Source of the DNA: an uncultured Methylococcaceae bacterium
GTDB lineage: Bacteria > Pseudomonadota > Gammaproteobacteria > Methylococcales > Methylococcaceae
Assembly: GCA_903857165.1 (NCBI GenBank)
Contig: CAIODU010000052.1
Span: forward strand, 1 to 38,849
Direction of reading: 5' to 3'
DNA length: 38,849 nt
Shown: in pieces, positions 27,579-34,500 of the stretch
How the letters are laid out: each line of letters opens with the position of its first letter
Numbering within the stretch: position 1 is the stretch's first letter
Position numbers and translations under genes: made by a program
Notes under the pieces: model-generated
Database searches by the model: none
The model's input: the letters and a program-made list of their open reading frames with translations, nothing else
Told to the model about the DNA's origin: nothing

Positions 27579-27913
27579 AGCGAGGCGATTTGTTCCGTGT
27601 CGCTCATTCTTCTGCGCGTGACCCAAAGAGATCAAGGGTTTTTGTAGTTGTAAGCCGTCAATTGTTGATTGATTCTAACTTTTCTACGGTGATTTGCGCA
27701 CCCGTTTATACGAAATATCATGGCTTATCAACACAGGTACTTGTCGGTGTAGATCAAGGATTGAAACATGAGAGTAGCATTCATTGTGATGAGTTAGTAA
27801 GTTTGCCAAAATCCATCTTGACCGATTACTTTGGTACTTTATCGACCATGAAAATTAAAGAATTGAATGAGGCGATAAAGCTTGCATTAAGCATTGACAG
27901 TTTTCAAAATTAA
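27575..27913 (+). CDS. PemK/MazF-family endoribonuclease toxin
   Basis: This 112-residue protein has the PemK/MazF layout: KRGDLFRV at the start (2-9), [10 protein letters not shown] (about 20-29), a [11 protein letters not shown] strand (about 39-49) and an [21 protein letters not shown] segment (about 72-92). These toxins cleave mRNA at short sequences when free of antitoxin. The start is a TTG inside the stop codon of the antitoxin gene, which keeps toxin translation tied to antitoxin translation. All the family segments are present and no frameshift is seen, so the toxin is probably intact. Confidence 0.88.
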   Translation: MKRGDLFRVAHSSARDPKRSRVFVVVSRQLLIDSNFSTVICAPVYTKYHGLSTQVLVGVDQGLKHESSIHCDELVSLPKSILTDYFGTLSTMKIKELNEAIKLALSIDSFQN

Positions 27914-27995
27914 AAAAGCTAATATATGATGCGTTAAGGTACGTTTTAACCAGATTACTGCAAGACCTATAACATATCGACAAACATATAAAACC

Positions 27996-28256
27996 ATGCA
28001 CTGGCAAACCATTTGCAATCAATATCCTCAACGCTGGCTGCTCATTGAAGCCTTGGAAGCCCATACGGAATCCAATCATAGATTGCTCGATCAACTGGCG
28101 GTGATTGATGCCTTTGATGATTCACGGGCGGCCTTGCAAAGCTACCGCCAACTGCATAGGCAAGCGCCGCAACGCGAGTTGTATGTGTTGCACACAAGCC
28201 GCGATGAACCGGATATAACTGAATTGCATTGGTTTGGTGTGCGGGGCTCGGCTTGA
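27996..28256 (+). CDS. Small conserved-type protein upstream of a retropepsin-like protease
   Basis: The 86-residue protein begins MHWQTICNQYPQRWLLIEAL and is mixed helical and strand. I recall similar small proteins of this form beside predicted aspartic proteases, but no function is known. Its stop TGA is overlapped by the TTG start of the next gene (TTGA), so the two are translated together. No ribosome-binding site is obvious before the ATG. What it does is not visible from sequence; it could be a substrate, regulator or immunity-type partner of the protease. Confidence 0.6.
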   Translation: MHWQTICNQYPQRWLLIEALEAHTESNHRLLDQLAVIDAFDDSRAALQSYRQLHRQAPQRELYVLHTSRDEPDITELHWFGVRGSA

Positions 28257-28642
28257 GTGAACTCAGTTTACAGAATGGTTTGCCGTTTGTCGTTGTCAAT
28301 CTCCAACATAATGGAAGTCACATACAATTGTCAAAAGTGCTATTGGATACGGGTTCCGCCGCGACTCTATTAAATATTGACCATGCATTGGAACTTGGCT
28401 TAGACTGCCTACCCTCCGATCCATTGCGACGTATATGTGGTGTGGGCGGTGCTGAATTTGTATTTGAAAAGCGTGTGGCTTATATTGCTTTGGGTCTGAT
28501 GAAATGTATGGATTTTGCCATTCAGATTGGTGACATGGATTATGGATTCCAGCTTGATGGCATTATAGGAATGGATTTTTTAACTCAGGTCGGTGCTCAA
28601 TTGGATTTGGCGAATATGAAAATATTTAATACAACGCGATGA
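28253..28642 (+). CDS. Retropepsin-like (clan AA) aspartic protease
   Basis: Starting from the TTG at 28253 the protein has 129 residues. The catalytic motif VLLDTGSAATLLN (about residues 24-36) is the single Asp-Thr-Gly of retropepsin-type enzymes, which work as dimers. A second hallmark, the hydrophobic-hydrophobic-glycine stretch LDGIIGMDFLTQVGAQLDL (about 102-120), is also present. No signal peptide is seen, so it is probably cytoplasmic. An upstream ATG (28229) would place its start inside the previous gene and is less likely. Substrate and biological role are unknown. Confidence 0.75.
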   Translation: MSELSLQNGLPFVVVNLQHNGSHIQLSKVLLDTGSAATLLNIDHALELGLDCLPSDPLRRICGVGGAEFVFEKRVAYIALGLMKCMDFAIQIGDMDYGFQLDGIIGMDFLTQVGAQLDLANMKIFNTTR

Positions 28643-28773
28643 GACCCTATAAAATCGCTCCTTTATGCATTTGACAGCAAAAATAAAAGGAAGGCCAGTG
28701 GGAGTCCGTGTCGAAATATCAGGTCAAAGCGATTAAAGCCGCTGTTTAGCCCATTAACACAAGAGGTAACAAT

Positions 28774-31617
28774 ATGTCATTAGTACGCGATAAAGACTAC
28801 GGCACCCCCGCCAGCCTGTCGGAGAAAAACGTCACGGTGGAAATCGACGGCTTTAAGGTTACTGTGCCGGAAGGCACGTCGGTGATGCGCGCCGCTTCCA
28901 GCATCGGCATCGAAATCCCTAAACTCTGCGCCACCGACAGCATAGACCCGTTCGGTTCCTGTAGACTGTGTGTGTGTCAGGTGGAAGGTGGCAAGGGTTA
29001 TCCCGCCTCCTGCACCACGCCGGTTTATGAAGGCATGAAGGTGCAAACCGAGAATGCCAAACTGAACCAGATTCGCAAAGGAATCATGGAGTTGTACATT
29101 TCCGACCATCCGCTGGACTGCCTGACCTGCCCGTCGAATGGCAATTGCGAGTTGCAGGACATGGCGGGTACTGTCGGTTTGCGGGAAGTGCGTTACGGTT
29201 ACGAAGGCCAGAACCACTTGCAAGCCGAAAAAGACACCAGCAACCCCTATTTCACGTTTGACCCCAGCAAATGCATCGTTTGTTCTCGCTGCGTCCGCGC
29301 CTGTGAGGAAACCCAAGGCACGTTCGCGTTGACGATTGACGGGCGCGGTTTTGATTCGGTGATTTCGCCGGGGCAGAATGAATCCTTCATGGATTCCGAA
29401 TGTGTGTCCTGTGGTGCGTGTGTGCAAGCCTGCCCGACGGCAACCTTGATGGAAAAATCGGTCTATGAAATGGGCCAGCCCGACCATAGCATCATCACCA
29501 CTTGCGCCTATTGCGGCGTGGGTTGCTCGTTCAAGGCCGAAATGAAAGGCGCGGAAGTGGTGCGCATGGTTCCCGACAAGAACGGCCAGGCCAACCACGG
29601 CCATTCCTGCGTCAAGGGCCGTTTTGCCTTCGGTTATGCGACTCACCCGGACCGCCTCACCACGCCGATGATCCGCAAGAGCATCCACGATCCATGGCAG
29701 AAAGTGAGTTGGGATGAGGCCATCAATTATGCCGCCTCCGAATTCAAGCGCATCCAAGCAAAATATGGGCGTTATTCTGTAGGCGGTTTGACCTCCAGCC
29801 GCTGCACCAATGAAGAAGCCTATCTGGTGCAAAAGCTAGTCCGTGCCGCGTTCGGCAATAACAATGTCGATACTTGCGCCCGGGTGTGCCATTCCCCGAC
29901 AGGTTATGGACTCAAGCAGACTTTGGGCGAATCGGCCGGCACCCAGACCTTTGACTCGGTGATGCAATCCGATGTCATCATGGTCATCGGTGCCAACCCC
30001 ACCGACGGACATCCGGTGTTCGCTTCGTTGATGAAAAAGCGTCTGCGCCAAGGGGCCAAGCTGATCGTTGCCGACCCGCGTAATATTGATTTGGTCAGGT
30101 CCGCCCATGTCGAAGCCGACTATCACCTGAAACTGCGCCCCGGCACCAATGTTGCGCTGGTCAACGCACTTGCCCATGTGATTGTCGCCGAAGGTTTGGT
30201 GAAAGAAGATTTCGTCAATGCCAAGTGCGAGGTTGATTCATTTAACAAGTGGCGGGATTTTGTCGCGCAAGAACGCAATTCGCCTGAAGCCAGCGAAGTG
30301 CATACGGGTGTCCCGGCCAAACTTGTCCGCGAAGCCGCCCGGCTTTATGCCACCGCTGGAAATGGTGCGATTTACTACGGCTTGGGCGTGACTGAACACA
30401 GCCAAGGTTCGACCACGGTCATCGGCATTGCCAACCTTGCCATGGCGACCGGCAATATCGGCCGCGAAGGCGTGGGCGTGAATCCCTTGCGCGGGCAGAA
30501 CAATGTGCAAGGCTCCTGCGACATGGGTTCCTTCCCGCACGAACTGCCGGGCTATCGCCATGTCTCCGACTTGGAAACGCGCACTTTGTTTGAGTCGGTC
30601 TGGGGTGCGAAGTTGGAGGCGGAGCCGGGTTTGCGCATTCCGAACATGTTCACCGCCGCGATTGAGGGCTCTTTCAAGGGATTGTATTGCGAAGGCGAGG
30701 ACATTGCCCAATCCGACCCGAATACCCAGCATGTCGCCGAGGCGTTGGAAGCCATGGAATGTGTGGTGGTGCAGGACTTGTTCTTGAATGAAACCGCCAA
30801 ATATGCCCATGTGTTCTTACCCGGAGCTTCTTTCCTGGAAAAAACCGGTACGTTCACCAATGCCGAACGGCGCATCTCACCGGTTCGCCGGGTCATGCCG
30901 CCAAAAGCTGGCTATGAAGACTGGGAAGTGACCCAACTACTGTCCAATGCTTTGGGCTATGAGATGAACTATTCCAGCGCGAAGGAAATTCTCGACGAAA
31001 TCGCGTTTTTGGTTCCGACCTTCAAGGGTGTCAGCTTCAAGAAGTTGGACGAGTTGGGCAGTGTGCAATGGCCTTGCAACGACGAAGCGCCTACCGGCAC
31101 GCCGACCATGCATATCGAAGAGTTCGTGCGTGGCAAGGGCCGTTTCATGCCCACCGAGTATGTGCCAACCAGCGAACGCAGCACCAGCAAGTATCCGCTG
31201 ATCCTGACCACAGGCCGCATCCTGTCGCAATACAATGTAGGCGCACAGACGCGCAGAACCGACAACGTGGCTTGGCATTCGGAAGACCGTTTGGACATCC
31301 ACCCGCATGATGCCGAAGTACGCGGCATCAAGGAGGGTGACAAGGTATCCATCGAAAGCCGTGCCGGCGTGACCGTGCTTCATGCCAGAGTGACCGAGAA
31401 AATGCAGCCGGGTGTGGTGTACACCACCTTCCACTTCCCCGAATCGGGCGCGAATGTCATCACCACCGACAACTCCGACTGGGCGACCAATTGCCCGGAA
31501 TACAAGGTGACGGCGGTGCAGGTGACCAAGGTGGGCGGCTTCTCGCTGTGGCAGGACGAGTTCAAGTCTTTCACCGAGCAACAATTGTCCATGCTGGAAA
31601 ATGCCACTGCAGGTTGA
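28774..31617 (+). CDS. fdsA: NAD-dependent formate dehydrogenase catalytic subunit FdsA
   Basis: FdsA oxidises formate at a bis-molybdopterin-guanine-dinucleotide molybdenum centre. The 947-residue protein starts with a NuoG-like part: 2Fe-2S cysteines 52, 63, 66 and 80; a His-Cys3 cluster site (H112, C116, C119, C125); and two 4Fe-4S sites (C167, C170, C173, C177 and C210, C213, C216, C220). The catalytic part has its own 4Fe-4S site (C244, C247, C251, C279). The active-site pair C372-H373 (CARVCHSPT) is encoded TGC-CAT, so this is a cysteine rather than selenocysteine enzyme. A GAGG precedes the ATG. It is separated from fdsG-fdsB by about 4 kb of accessory genes, so it probably has its own promoter or depends on read-through. 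Confidence 0.97.
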   Translation: MSLVRDKDYGTPASLSEKNVTVEIDGFKVTVPEGTSVMRAASSIGIEIPKLCATDSIDPFGSCRLCVCQVEGGKGYPASCTTPVYEGMKVQTENAKLNQIRKGIMELYISDHPLDCLTCPSNGNCELQDMAGTVGLREVRYGYEGQNHLQAEKDTSNPYFTFDPSKCIVCSRCVRACEETQGTFALTIDGRGFDSVISPGQNESFMDSECVSCGACVQACPTATLMEKSVYEMGQPDHSIITTCAYCGVGCSFKAEMKGAEVVRMVPDKNGQANHGHSCVKGRFAFGYATHPDRLTTPMIRKSIHDPWQKVSWDEAINYAASEFKRIQAKYGRYSVGGLTSSRCTNEEAYLVQKLVRAAFGNNNVDTCARVCHSPTGYGLKQTLGESAGTQTFDSVMQSDVIMVIGANPTDGHPVFASLMKKRLRQGAKLIVADPRNIDLVRSAHVEADYHLKLRPGTNVALVNALAHVIVAEGLVKEDFVNAKCEVDSFNKWRDFVAQERNSPEASEVHTGVPAKLVREAARLYATAGNGAIYYGLGVTEHSQGSTTVIGIANLAMATGNIGREGVGVNPLRGQNNVQGSCDMGSFPHELPGYRHVSDLETRTLFESVWGAKLEAEPGLRIPNMFTAAIEGSFKGLYCEGEDIAQSDPNTQHVAEALEAMECVVVQDLFLNETAKYAHVFLPGASFLEKTGTFTNAERRISPVRRVMPPKAGYEDWEVTQLLSNALGYEMNYSSAKEILDEIAFLVPTFKGVSFKKLDELGSVQWPCNDEAPTGTPTMHIEEFVRGKGRFMPTEYVPTSERSTSKYPLILTTGRILSQYNVGAQTRRTDNVAWHSEDRLDIHPHDAEVRGIKEGDKVSIESRAGVTVLHARVTEKMQPGVVYTTFHFPESGANVITTDNSDWATNCPEYKVTAVQVTKVGGFSLWQDEFKSFTEQQLSMLENATAG

Positions 31618-31655
31618 AACTAAAGCTCATGGGTTTGGTTCCAATTCAAAAAATA

Positions 31656-31706
31656 AATGTAGGGGCGGCTTCAGCCGCCACGGGCGAATGAATTCGCCCC
31701 TACATT
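31656..31706. repeat. Cloverleaf-like repeat between fdsA and fdhD
   Basis: AATGTAGGGGCG (31656-31667) pairs exactly with CGCCCCTACATT (31695-31706). Inside are two further hairpins, GGCGGCTTCAGCCGCC and GGGCGAATGAATTCGCCC, so the block can form a three-way junction. It may affect transcript stability or termination between the two genes. An imperfect relative lies near 13590-13646. Confidence 0.65.
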
Positions 31707-31724
31707 GTTATTGATTGAAGTGGA

Positions 31725-32654
31725 ATGATACATCTGGAGGGGCTGATTTCCTCTTTGACCAGTGATGATCCAACCCCCGACGCTACGAAACATGCTTGTG
31801 TTTTGACTGAATCTAAGCCCTCGCCCAACAGCGGGGGCTTTGCTTTGTCTGGCAAGCTCCGTTGGGCTGCTTCCAGCCAATACCCGGTCGAGCGTTGGCA
31901 CGGGGATGACCGGCAACGGGTGGAAGATGCCGTCATCGAAGAAGCCCCGGTGGCTTTGTTTTACAATAACGAACCCCATGTCGTCATGTTGGCCACTCCG
32001 TTGGACCTTGAAGATTTCGCGTTGGGATTCAGCCTGACCGAGGGCATCATTGCACACCGCCAAGAATTGAGTTTTACCGAAGCTTATCACCGCGAGGATG
32101 GTATAGAATTGTGGATGCGGATTCCGCTTGAACGGTTTGAGCAACTGTCCCACAAAGAACGCAACCTGACCGGGCGCACTGGCTGCGGATTGTGTGGCGC
32201 GGCGACAATTGCCCAAGCCGTGAGGCATCCCGTTCCGGTTGGCAAGGGCGTGATTGTGCCGGTTAAAGCCTTGCGGCAAGCCTTGCAGGATTTAGGCGAC
32301 CATCAGATTTTGAACAACCAGACGGGCGCGGTACACGGGGCCGCGTGGGTGGTTCCGGCAACGGGTATCCTATTTGTCCGGGAGGATGTGGGCCGCCACA
32401 ACGCCTTGGACAAGCTCATCGGCGCGTTGGTGAAGTCGGGTACGGACTTGGACCAAGGTTTTGTCATCGTCACCAGTCGCGCCAGCTTTGAAATGGTGCA
32501 AAAATGTGCTTCCGTCGGCATCAGTTTCATGGCCGCGATTTCCGCACCCACGGGTTTGGCGATCCGACTGGCCGAAGAAACCGGATTCACTCTCGTCGGT
32601 TTTGCACGGGGCGACCGGCACACGGTTTACGCCAATCCGCAACGGTTGGTTTAA
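31725..32654 (+). CDS. fdhD: Formate dehydrogenase accessory sulfurtransferase FdhD/FdsC
   Basis: FdhD (FdsC in fds operons) takes sulfur from a cysteine desulfurase and passes it to the molybdenum cofactor, a step needed for formate dehydrogenase activity. The active-site cysteines lie in TGCGLCG (C154 and C157), matching the CxxC loop of the E. coli protein. Other signatures are EEAPVALFYNNEPHVVMLATP (spread over 72-92), FALGFSLTEGII (98-109), VREDVGRHNALDKLIG and VTSRASFEMVQK. The family core begins near residue 55; the first 50 residues (309 in total) are not obviously conserved, and the ATG has no clear ribosome-binding site, so the start is uncertain. Confidence 0.93.
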   Translation: MIHLEGLISSLTSDDPTPDATKHACVLTESKPSPNSGGFALSGKLRWAASSQYPVERWHGDDRQRVEDAVIEEAPVALFYNNEPHVVMLATPLDLEDFALGFSLTEGIIAHRQELSFTEAYHREDGIELWMRIPLERFEQLSHKERNLTGRTGCGLCGAATIAQAVRHPVPVGKGVIVPVKALRQALQDLGDHQILNNQTGAVHGAAWVVPATGILFVREDVGRHNALDKLIGALVKSGTDLDQGFVIVTSRASFEMVQKCASVGISFMAAISAPTGLAIRLAEETGFTLVGFARGDRHTVYANPQRLV

Positions 32655-32666
32655 TACAGAACACTC

Positions 32667-32843
32667 GTTCCCACGCTGGAGCGTCGCTGCCATTAAGTTT
32701 AGCCGTCATACCGGCAGGGATCGCCGGTATCCAGATTGCAGGGATGCCTCCAAGCTGCGCCATCCCTGGAGCCTGGGTTCCGGCAGTCCATGCCGGAACG
32801 ACGATGTTTTGTTAACTTAATGGCAGTGCCGCTGGGGCATGGG
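32667..32843. repeat. Palindromic element with outer half-sites, after fdhD
   Basis: CGCTGCCATTAAGTTTA (about 32685-32701) and TTAACTTAATGGCAGTG (about 32812-32828) are near-perfect inverted ends. The inside carries CCGTCATACCGGC and GCCGGAACGACG segments of the same family as those in the element at 34090-34293. Just outside lie GTTCCCACGCTGGAGCG and CGCTGGGGCATGGGAAC, which read as the split halves of a different palindrome, as if this element had inserted into it. Confidence 0.55.
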
Positions 32844-32884
32844 AACCAGAACATTGACTTACACTTTAAGGAGCGATCCCCACT

Positions 32885-33118
32885 ATGCACCACAACGAAA
32901 ATCTAATCAAAATGGCTAACGACATCAGCGCCTTCTTCGCCAGCGACACGGATCACGCCTCCGCCGTCGGCGGCATGGTCGATCATCTGACCAAGTTCTG
33001 GGAACCCAGAATGCGCAAGGCGATCATCGCCCACTTAAACGAAGGCGGTGAGGGGTTGAGCGAATTGGCGGAGGATGCGGTGAGGCAATTAGGCGAAAAT
33101 GCGTCGGTTGCGGCTTAG
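32885..33118 (+). CDS. fdsD: Formate dehydrogenase delta subunit FdsD
   Basis: The 77-residue protein matches the small delta subunit of NAD-dependent formate dehydrogenases: LIKMANDISAFFAS (7-20) is followed by VDHLTKFWEPRMRKAIIAHL (about 32-51). FdsD is a helical protein with no cofactor motif; it associates with the FdsA part of the complex and has been linked to cofactor handling and assembly. AAGGAG stands nine bases before the ATG. It completes the fdsG-fdsB...fdsA-fdhD-fdsD set. A palindromic element lies between it and fdhD. Confidence 0.92.
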   Translation: MHHNENLIKMANDISAFFASDTDHASAVGGMVDHLTKFWEPRMRKAIIAHLNEGGEGLSELAEDAVRQLGENASVAA

Positions 33119-33269
33119 AGAGTATAATTGCCATAGATTTTGGAATGTTGGGCAACGACAAAGCAGTTGCCCAACCTACATGGCTCATTCTTCGCCATGG
33201 TTTTTTTCAAAAAATCAATCTTTTTATGAAATTTCTAACAACTTTCAAAACCTAATAACGGAGGATAAA

Positions 33270-33704
33270 ATGGCTACTGAAGCAATGAAAGCCCGAGAAA
33301 TTATAGTCAATGCGCTGAAAAGCAAGGGCTGGAATGTTCGTAAGGCGAGTGGTGCTGGAAATTTCATCTACACTACCCCTAGTGGTCGCGAAAGTACTCT
33401 GTGTCTACTTCAATTCGAAAACCGTGGGTTTTGGCGTTGGCATATTGATAGAAATAGTGTTCGGGTTTGGGGTCGGCTAAGGTTAGTTGGGCCGAATCCT
33501 CCAGAGGGCAAGGGAAACGATAACCAACTGACTGTTTGTGTGGACGAACTTACCGTGCTTGCGGAATGGTTGGCACATTGGATGATCGCTGCCGACGCAG
33601 GGAAAGAGTTGCCTATTTGTCCGGTTACGTTATGTAACGGACACACATGGGCCGGTGGTTACGACTGGACAGTACGAGCGGATTCCGAGTACAAGCTTCG
33701 ATAA
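33270..33704 (+). CDS. Hypothetical protein of 144 residues
   Basis: I do not recognise this family. The ATG at 33270 follows GGAGG by five bases, which is better than any upstream start. The protein begins with a helical segment (MATEAMKAREIIVNALKSKG) and continues with mixed strands containing many tryptophans, for example FWRWHIDRNSVRVWGRLRLV near residues 50-70, and ends with WAGGYDWTVRADS. No signal peptide, membrane helix or metal site is seen. Composition is AT-richer than in fdsD or purL, and it sits in a gap with repeats and a decayed toxin-antitoxin pair, so recent acquisition is likely. Confidence 0.6.
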   Translation: MATEAMKAREIIVNALKSKGWNVRKASGAGNFIYTTPSGRESTLCLLQFENRGFWRWHIDRNSVRVWGRLRLVGPNPPEGKGNDNQLTVCVDELTVLAEWLAHWMIAADAGKELPICPVTLCNGHTWAGGYDWTVRADSEYKLR

Positions 33705-33919
33705 CTTAACCCCCCTAAACCTCTAATAAAAACCTTGTTTATGAGCTTTGGTCGGGCAACATCCTTTTGTCGCATTTGTCGAGCCCGCGTAGGGTGGATT
33801 AGCTTTTTAGCGTAATGCGCCGCATGGAACGGGGGGTATTCATTCGGCGGGATATGCTAAAACACCATTTCGCCTTACACGGTTTTGCCGCTTCGCTTAC
33901 ATCCGAATAGAGATATCCC

Positions 33920-34347
33920 ATGAATGAAATCATTTTTGTCGTCGAGGAAGCGCCAGAGGGTGGCTATATTGCCAAGGCTCTGGGTGCTTCTATCATGACC
34001 CAGGCAGAATCAACCGACGAGTTGCATACCCATGTCCGCGACGCAGTGCGTTGCCATTTTGACGAGGATCAGGGTCCAGCCCCAGCCCCAGCAATTCTCA
34101 TTATAGCTCCATTGCCGTCATTCCGGCATGGATGCCGGAATCCAGTGCCACGGACGGTGACATGTCGGTTGCGTAAGTGCTTGAAAAAGGCTTGATGGCG
34201 ACCCCTGGATTCACATCCTTGTGACTGGATTCCGGCATCCATGCCGGAATGACGGGTTGTCTATCAGCACTTTGGCTCATAATGAGAATTGCTAGTCCAG
34301 CCCTGATTCGTTTGCATTTCGTCAAAGACGAGGTCATCGCTGCATGA
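33920..34347 (+). pseudogene. HicB-like antitoxin gene interrupted by a MITE-like insertion
   Basis: The first 53 or so codons (MNEIIFVVEEAPEGGYIAKA ... HFDEDQGP) are a normal HicB-type small protein. The frame then runs into unrelated repeat sequence and stops at 34195. The missing end (PALIRLHFVKDEVIAA and a stop) is found in frame order at about 34298-34347, just beyond a 204-bp element at 34090-34293. Joining the two gives an intact protein of about 68 residues, a size I recall as normal for this type. The restored gene's TGA overlaps the ATG of the hicA remnant. The truncated product might still be made but lacks its last strand. Confidence 0.75.
34090..34293. mobile_element. MITE-like element inserted in the hicB-like gene
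   Basis: AGCAATTCTCATTAT (34090-34104) is the exact reverse complement of 34279-34293. Inside, a second inverted pair of about 30 bases (near 34115-34145 and 34225-34255, CCGTCATTCCGGCATGG type) belongs to a palindromic repeat family I recall from many proteobacteria. GTCCAGCCC occurs on both sides (34074-34082 and 34295-34303) and looks like a target duplication, with a few extra bases between it and the element. No transposase gene is present. Confidence 0.7.
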
Positions 34348-34457
34348 AACTGCCCCGTGATGTGTCCGGGGTTGGCTTGGCGAAGGCTCTGGAACGGCTA
34401 GGCCATCGGATCAGCCATCAAACGGGGAGACTAAGCCGGTCGAACTGCGTAAAATAA
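34344..34457 (+). pseudogene. Truncated HicA-like toxin gene
   Basis: The frame starts with an ATG that overlaps the end of the hicB-like gene (ATGA) and reads MKLPRDVSGVGLAKALERLG followed by HRISHQTGRLSRS, the beginning of a HicA mRNA interferase. It stops after 37 residues, whereas HicA proteins have about 70-80. The glycine-x-histidine region that carries the catalytic histidine is missing, since the sequence after QTG diverges at once. The toxin is therefore almost certainly dead. Its loss fits the damaged antitoxin gene beside it. Confidence 0.7.
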
Positions 34458-34500
34458 AGCTTTATATAAACTAACTGCCAGCCTTGACGAGTGTCCCTCC

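Noticed and set aside
28780-29832. A 350-codon open frame antisense to fdsA
   Set aside because: It mirrors the strongly supported fdsA frame, has no recognisable motif, and arises from the codon pattern of the real gene.
29880-29895. Selenocysteine at the FdsA active site
   Set aside because: The codon is TGC, a plain cysteine; there is no in-frame TGA.
32699-32893. Short frames within the palindromic element after fdhD
   Set aside because: They are translations of repeat DNA, with no start signal or conserved content.
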